64,000 bases of DNA from assembly GCA_050288705.1 (NCBI GenBank), contig JBNKEI010000191.1:1-64000 (forward strand), written 5' to 3'. How positions within the stretch are numbered: position 1 is the first letter of the stretch; the number at the start of each line of letters is the position of its first letter. A program made the translations under genes and the position numbers. Origin of the DNA: JBNKEI01 sp050288705 (GTDB lineage: Bacteria > Myxococcota > Myxococcia > Myxococcales > UBA5297). The notes under the pieces were generated by a model, which worked only from the letters and a program-made list of their open reading frames with translations, did no database searches and had not been told where the DNA came from. This document shows positions 60,450 through 64,000 of this stretch, piece after piece.

Positions 60450-61139
60450 TCATTGCGAATGCAGCTTTACTCCCTTGGCAGCAGTCGTTCGTTTATGCCG
60501 CCCAGAAAGCAATGCTGCGGCCACCAAAAAAAACATGCCTAAAAACGCATAGGCAATTGCTGCAAGAGTACTGGGAAGAGAAAGACCGGGTAAAAGGCGA
60601 ATGCCTAGCGCGCTAAGTGCAAAGAGCAGAAAAGAAGCAACAAGCCTAACTAATCTAGGCAATTTTAAACCCCATATCGCTCGCTTACGACTAGCAAAAC
60701 CAGACTTCTTTTTGCTTGAACCACTTGAGGCTGTTTTCTTGAGCCCCAAATGATTTCGACTCCATACTGCTTTTCGCGGAAAGGAAGTCCACTTTTCCGG
60801 GGTGCTAAATTGGCAATCAATACAAATCTGCGAATTTGGACCACTAGAGTGCGTATGAGCAGATAGCTGAAAATCGACTTCTTCGGATGCAGAAACGAGG
60901 TGCAGTGAACGAAGGGACTCGTCTCGCTGCACCAGTGCTTTTAAAACCCCACGGCGATTCCCTAGCCGCATTGCCAGTTTAACTTGTCCGTTTTTCAAAA
61001 GCACTGCATGGTCAATTTCCGGAAAAAACTGACTCCATGTCTTGGTGTCCCGCAAAATCCGCCAGCACTTTTCTGACGAGAGCGGTAGAGAAACATGGCG
61101 AGTAGTCCTTGTGTGCATAGTAAATCCCCTATGAAACAC
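60450..61139 (-). CDS. Protein with START-like (SRPBCC) domain and two C-terminal membrane helices
   Basis: 229-residue protein, or 222 if the second ATG at 61116-61118 is used. The first about 105 residues fit the polyketide-cyclase/START fold at low similarity: VSLPLSSEKCWRILRDTKTW, SQFFPEIDHAVLL, and ALVQRDESLRSLHLVSASEE. A basic Ser/Lys-rich linker follows and then two hydrophobic stretches (LVASFLLFALSALGIRLLPG, TLAAIAYAFLGMFFLVAAAL). A membrane-tethered lipid- or hydrophobic-ligand-binding role is possible. The assignment of the first domain is by pattern only. It is divergent from the kinase gene downstream. Confidence 0.55.
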   Translation of the reverse strand: MFHRGFTMHTRTTRHVSLPLSSEKCWRILRDTKTWSQFFPEIDHAVLLKNGQVKLAMRLGNRRGVLKALVQRDESLRSLHLVSASEEVDFQLSAHTHSSGPNSQICIDCQFSTPEKWTSFPRKAVWSRNHLGLKKTASSGSSKKKSGFASRKRAIWGLKLPRLVRLVASFLLFALSALGIRLLPGLSLPSTLAAIAYAFLGMFFLVAAALLSGRHKRTTAAKGVKLHSQ

Positions 61140-61288
61140 TAGCAGGGTTTTGCAGATCGGGCACTCCCAAATAACGAAAAAAGTTCCGGGAGTTGACTGC
61201 TGGTTATGGCATGGATAGAAATTCTGTTTGCCTAGCTTGAAACCTTTGCCTGTCTAGGTTTAGCATTCCAACTGTTGGCGAAAAACTC

Positions 61289-62008
61289 ATGCATTTAGCT
61301 CAAGAGAAAGAACTGCTTGCAAGAAATCTAGTACAAACCGCAAAATTGGCGGAAATAGGATTGGCTTTTGCCGAGGTTGTGCATGAGCTGCGCCAGCCTC
61401 TGGCTTCTATTAGTGGTTACGCTCAACTAATCGAGATTAGCGCTTTGCCTGCTGACGCTGCCAACCATTTAAAAGAAATACTGGAGCAATCAGCACGCAT
61501 GGAATGCATGCTCGATCGACTAAGACGCTTTTTAAAGGTGGATAACCAGGAAGATTTAGTAGCCGATGTGAGATCAGCCGTTCAGGGAACAATATCGCTT
61601 TTCCCTAGTATGCCGCCGGGTGTTTCTTTAGAAACCGAGATTAGTTCCTCTTTACCCTCGGTTATTGGTTCTTACCACTCTTTAGTCCAAATTCTTACCA
61701 ACTTGCTTACCAATGCTCGAGACGCCCAAGCTAATTTCGGTCCAGGGATTATCCGCATTCAGGCGCAATGGAGCGGTCAGCAGGTGTCTATATTGGTCGC
61801 AGATCAAGGCGCGGGAGTTGATCCTACTATAGTAACGCAGCTGTTCCAGCCTTTTGTTTCTACCAAAGGGGAAAGAGGTACTGGTTTAGGGCTTTATATA
61901 AGCCGGGAAATTGTTTCTGGCTGGAAGGGGACGTTACGTCTGGTAGAAAATCCGCCTGCTTTGTTTCGTACTGCATTTGAGCTTGGTCTTCAGCCAGTGG
62001 CGAAATAA
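61289..62008 (+). CDS. Soluble sensor histidine kinase (no sensor domain)
   Basis: 239-residue kinase consisting of HisKA and HATPase only. The phospho-His lies in VVHELRQPLASISGYAQLIE, preceded by an N-terminal helix. The ATPase part has ILTNLLTNARDAQANFGPG (N-box), VADQGAGVDPTIVTQLFQPF and GERGTGLGLYISREIVSGW. No sensory or membrane part is present, so input must come from a partner or from fusion to another protein. No response regulator gene is adjacent. The overall style is like NtrB/ZraS-type kinase cores. Confidence 0.88.
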   Translation: MHLAQEKELLARNLVQTAKLAEIGLAFAEVVHELRQPLASISGYAQLIEISALPADAANHLKEILEQSARMECMLDRLRRFLKVDNQEDLVADVRSAVQGTISLFPSMPPGVSLETEISSSLPSVIGSYHSLVQILTNLLTNARDAQANFGPGIIRIQAQWSGQQVSILVADQGAGVDPTIVTQLFQPFVSTKGERGTGLGLYISREIVSGWKGTLRLVENPPALFRTAFELGLQPVAK

Positions 62009-62101
62009 GTTATGCAGCTGTCTAACAAATACCTGCAGGTGTAACCTTGCCTCCCTTGATTTGACTACTATTTGACGACCATAGCGTGCTAAATAGCTAC
62101 T

Positions 62102-62746
62102 ATGAATTATTTGAATTTAATAGTTCTGGCGTTGGCAGTCTTTATTTTGTGGAGACATCTTCCTGCGGCTCTTCTTTTTTTGTTTCCTAAATGGATGCGT
62201 ATTATTGCGGCAAAAGGCAGCGATCCTGAAGTTGATTCCAATCTTTTTGATCAGATGGAACGTGAGCTTGCACCGCTAGGGTTTACGCGTTTGGGTGTTT
62301 ATTGGGAAAAGGGACCTTTGCAAAGAAGAAAGTTGGTCTACAATTTCGTGAATGATGCGATTCCGGCATGGGCATCAGCTCAAATAATTAACCAAGAAGC
62401 CAGGCTTTGTTTGTTGACTAGTTTTGACGGAGGTGGCTTGGTGCTAACTTGCGACCATCGAAGGATCAATGTGAATCGTCCGCAAGACTGCTTAGTAGGA
62501 GGATTACCTGAGGCTGAGCCACGATTGCTGGTTAACATTCACTCACGGCGAATCCAAACTATCCTTGCTTCAGGAAAAGTTGTTAGTAGGGACTTGGATA
62601 TGGTTTCTCGGGTGCGCAGGGCAAAGGAATGGTATTCAAATTACGGTGCACGGGAGCTGCGTTTAAGCGGTTTTAATGCTTTCCTATGGTCTTTTGCAGT
62701 TCTAATTAGTGTTATTTTGACTATTCGGCAATTCCTTAAGTCTTAG
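62102..62746 (+). CDS. Hypothetical membrane protein
   Basis: Unrecognised 214-residue protein with one helix at each end: residues 4-30 (NLIVLALAVFILWRHLPAAL) and the last about 25 (NAFLWSFAVLISVILTIRQF). The middle is soluble, about 150 residues, with mixed strands and helices (ELAPLGFTRLGVYWEKGPLQ, KLVYNFVNDAIPAWASAQII, LLTSFDGGGLVLTCDHRRIN). The termini would place the middle on one side of the membrane. It has no neighbours in the same direction beyond the kinase gene. No function is assigned. Confidence 0.6.
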   Translation: MNYLNLIVLALAVFILWRHLPAALLFLFPKWMRIIAAKGSDPEVDSNLFDQMERELAPLGFTRLGVYWEKGPLQRRKLVYNFVNDAIPAWASAQIINQEARLCLLTSFDGGGLVLTCDHRRINVNRPQDCLVGGLPEAEPRLLVNIHSRRIQTILASGKVVSRDLDMVSRVRRAKEWYSNYGARELRLSGFNAFLWSFAVLISVILTIRQFLKS

Positions 62747-62769
62747 ATGAGCAATTCGTAAACTTAGTT

Positions 62770-64000
62770 TCAGGTTAAATAAGGCAAAATCGTTTTAGTT
62801 AGGCGCATGCGTAGGTTGCGTAAAGCAGTGTCTTTATCAATTACTAACGAATTTACTTCTTTAATGTATTCGCCTTCGGTCATGTGCTCGGGCATGATCG
62901 CAAGCTTTTCTTCTTTATCCGCGAATGACTTATTAACTTGGAGGAAGTCTTCCTGATAATTTTGTTCAAGATATTCGCGCCAGGAGGTGAATTCGTCCAC
63001 AAAAAATGCCAGCATTGCCGGTCCATTTTCTTGACTTATTATAGATTCACGTGCTGTTCGTATATCGTCCTTGGTGACTAGCACTGCGGTACGAAAAAGC
63101 ATGTTGTTTGTATGGAGAGGTAAATCAAGACTTTCTTTCAAATCTAGTTGATAGACAAGATGCGTCTCGATTTCCTCATCGCGAGATTCTACCGATCTCA
63201 CCCGACTGTTGACAATATTCTGAAGCGCACTTAGCCTAAAAAACTGTTTTCCAACTCGTATTAGATCGGAAATTCCAAGAGAACGTGCTTGATTGCTGGC
63301 AATCATCAATTCCATGTTTTGAAGCCCCAGTGCAATGCGATCGCCACAAGTCTCCATGGATTCATTAGCGATATGGAAGCAAACGTTTCGCAGAGTGGAA
63401 TTGTCTCGGATAGCGGAAAGCACTGTATTGACACGCAGGCAAAAAAACTGCCAGGTATTTAGATTTTGAGCATCGGCGGTTTCGTTAAGGCGATCGAGAA
63501 AAGTTGAGAATGCGGGGGCATTGGGTTCGGAATTGAATGGAACCCATTGGACCCATGTTTCAGTCACTGACGAGAAAGAAGCCGAAGGGTCTCGTGATAA
63601 CCATACGATCACCGCTTCTTCTATAGGCCGCGCTTCCGAATGCAAAAGTCTCTGTATCTGGCTGGTTGAAATCCAAAGTATCGGACATTCCGGCACTTCT
63701 TGTAGGCAAAGAGCCATGCTTCTGGGGATCTGCGTGCCATAAAGATCGACTATGCACTCATGGGGCAGCTCGGTAATCCAGCTAGGTAGAATTGCTAAAT
63801 CGCGGTTATCTTGCAAATTCAAAGAACTTAGTTTCAGCATTCGGAGCGAATCTGGCAAATAGGTTAGCTGATTTTTCTCCAGGTCCAGCGTTACAAGATT
63901 GGTAAGATTCTCAATGGAATCTGGAATAGATGCTAGTCGGTTCTGACCGAGATACAGTGTTTCTAGATTGTAGAGCGAGCCTATTGTTTCCGGAAGCTCG
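62770..64000 (-). CDS. LRR protein with NEL-type E3 ubiquitin ligase domain (partial at right edge)
   Basis: C-terminal part of an IpaH/SspH/SlrP-type effector. The 5-prime end lies beyond the window: the open frame continues through 64000 as LRRs (LYNLETLYLGQNRLASIP, NLTNLVTLDLEKNQLTYLP). The apparent start codon at 63858 is an internal TTG. After the LRRs comes a NEL domain closely matching the family: AFSTFLDRLNETADAQN, ESMETCGDRIALGLQNMELM with catalytic Cys (codon 63346-63348) and the Asp two residues on, VGKQFFRLSALQNIVNSRV, and DDIRTARESIISQENG. NEL ligases pass ubiquitin from host E2 enzymes to targets chosen by the LRRs and are injected by type III secretion. No signal peptide can be checked here. 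Confidence 0.93.
   Translation of the reverse strand, partial: ELPETIGSLYNLETLYLGQNRLASIPDSIENLTNLVTLDLEKNQLTYLPDSLRMLKLSSLNLQDNRDLAILPSWITELPHECIVDLYGTQIPRSMALCLQEVPECPILWISTSQIQRLLHSEARPIEEAVIVWLSRDPSASFSSVTETWVQWVPFNSEPNAPAFSTFLDRLNETADAQNLNTWQFFCLRVNTVLSAIRDNSTLRNVCFHIANESMETCGDRIALGLQNMELMIASNQARSLGISDLIRVGKQFFRLSALQNIVNSRVRSVESRDEEIETHLVYQLDLKESLDLPLHTNNMLFRTAVLVTKDDIRTARESIISQENGPAMLAFFVDEFTSWREYLEQNYQEDFLQVNKSFADKEEKLAIMPEHMTEGEYIKEVNSLVIDKDTALRNLRMRLTKTILPYLT

Noticed and set aside
62770..63858. Treating the codon at 63858 as the start of the LRR-NEL gene
   Set aside because: The upstream frame stays open to the window edge and encodes further LRRs, so the start is internal.

Overview
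The window is from a Gram-negative bacterium: it encodes a LolA-type lipoprotein carrier, signal-peptide-bearing beta-barrel proteins, a transpeptidase and an LpxH-like phosphoesterase. The mix of a zinc-ribbon MJ0042 protein, many histidine kinases, an HMG-CoA synthase/thiolase/DUF35 cluster, a deoxyhypusine-synthase-like protein and a lidless Hsp70 points to the former Deltaproteobacteria (Myxococcota or Bdellovibrionota). That placement is inference, since no rRNA or ribosomal protein gene is present. Base composition is moderate, with locally GC-richer patches (about 2.05-2.3 kb, 36.2-37.6 kb, 40.0-41.1 kb) that look foreign or decayed.

Layout. 0-5 kb (minus): a sugar ABC transporter (rbsA, partial rbsC), an ABC permease/ATPase pair and a metallo-beta-lactamase-fold protein. 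5-10 kb (plus): HMG-CoA synthase, thiolase, DUF35 and lolA in one run, then metA and a nitroreductase. 10-13 kb: two lipoproteins, one with Ig-like plus ricin-type domains. 12.9-23.4 kb: serS, a DHS-like gene, an Hsp70, a PBP, purA and an AddA-like helicase. 23.4-30.5 kb: a eukaryotic-type kinase, a decayed Uma2 fragment, a barrel protein, a 2-hydroxyacid dehydrogenase and a Ser-rich protein lie between addA and addB. 30.7-37.6 kb: a three-gene phosphorelay, a methyltransferase, a Gre factor and a further kinase. 37.6-41.2 kb: an F-box/DUF4116 protein beside a duplicated scrap of uvsE, intact uvsE, and a truncated HsdR against tRNA-Arg. 41.3-54.6 kb: mostly housekeeping genes (purB, CDF exporter, radical SAM, glycosyltransferase, comEA-like, parA-like, nadK, tRNA-Ala). 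54.6-56.0 kb: a gene-poor region with MITE-like repeats. 56-64 kb: a barrel protein, a phosphoesterase, a substrate-binding lipoprotein, a kinase, and at the right edge an LRR protein with an IpaH/SspH-type NEL ubiquitin ligase domain.

The most striking signal is a scattered set of eukaryote-directed proteins: an F-box protein with nine 25-residue DUF4116 repeats, an LRR-NEL E3 ligase with its Cys-x-Asp catalytic motif, a complete eukaryotic-type kinase beginning with a possible N-myristoylation motif, and a Ser-rich protein. Two of these address the host ubiquitin system. The organism is therefore probably associated with a eukaryotic host (protist, arthropod or animal), although no secretion system lies in the window. 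Decayed fragments and repeats near several of these genes suggest acquisition and rearrangement.
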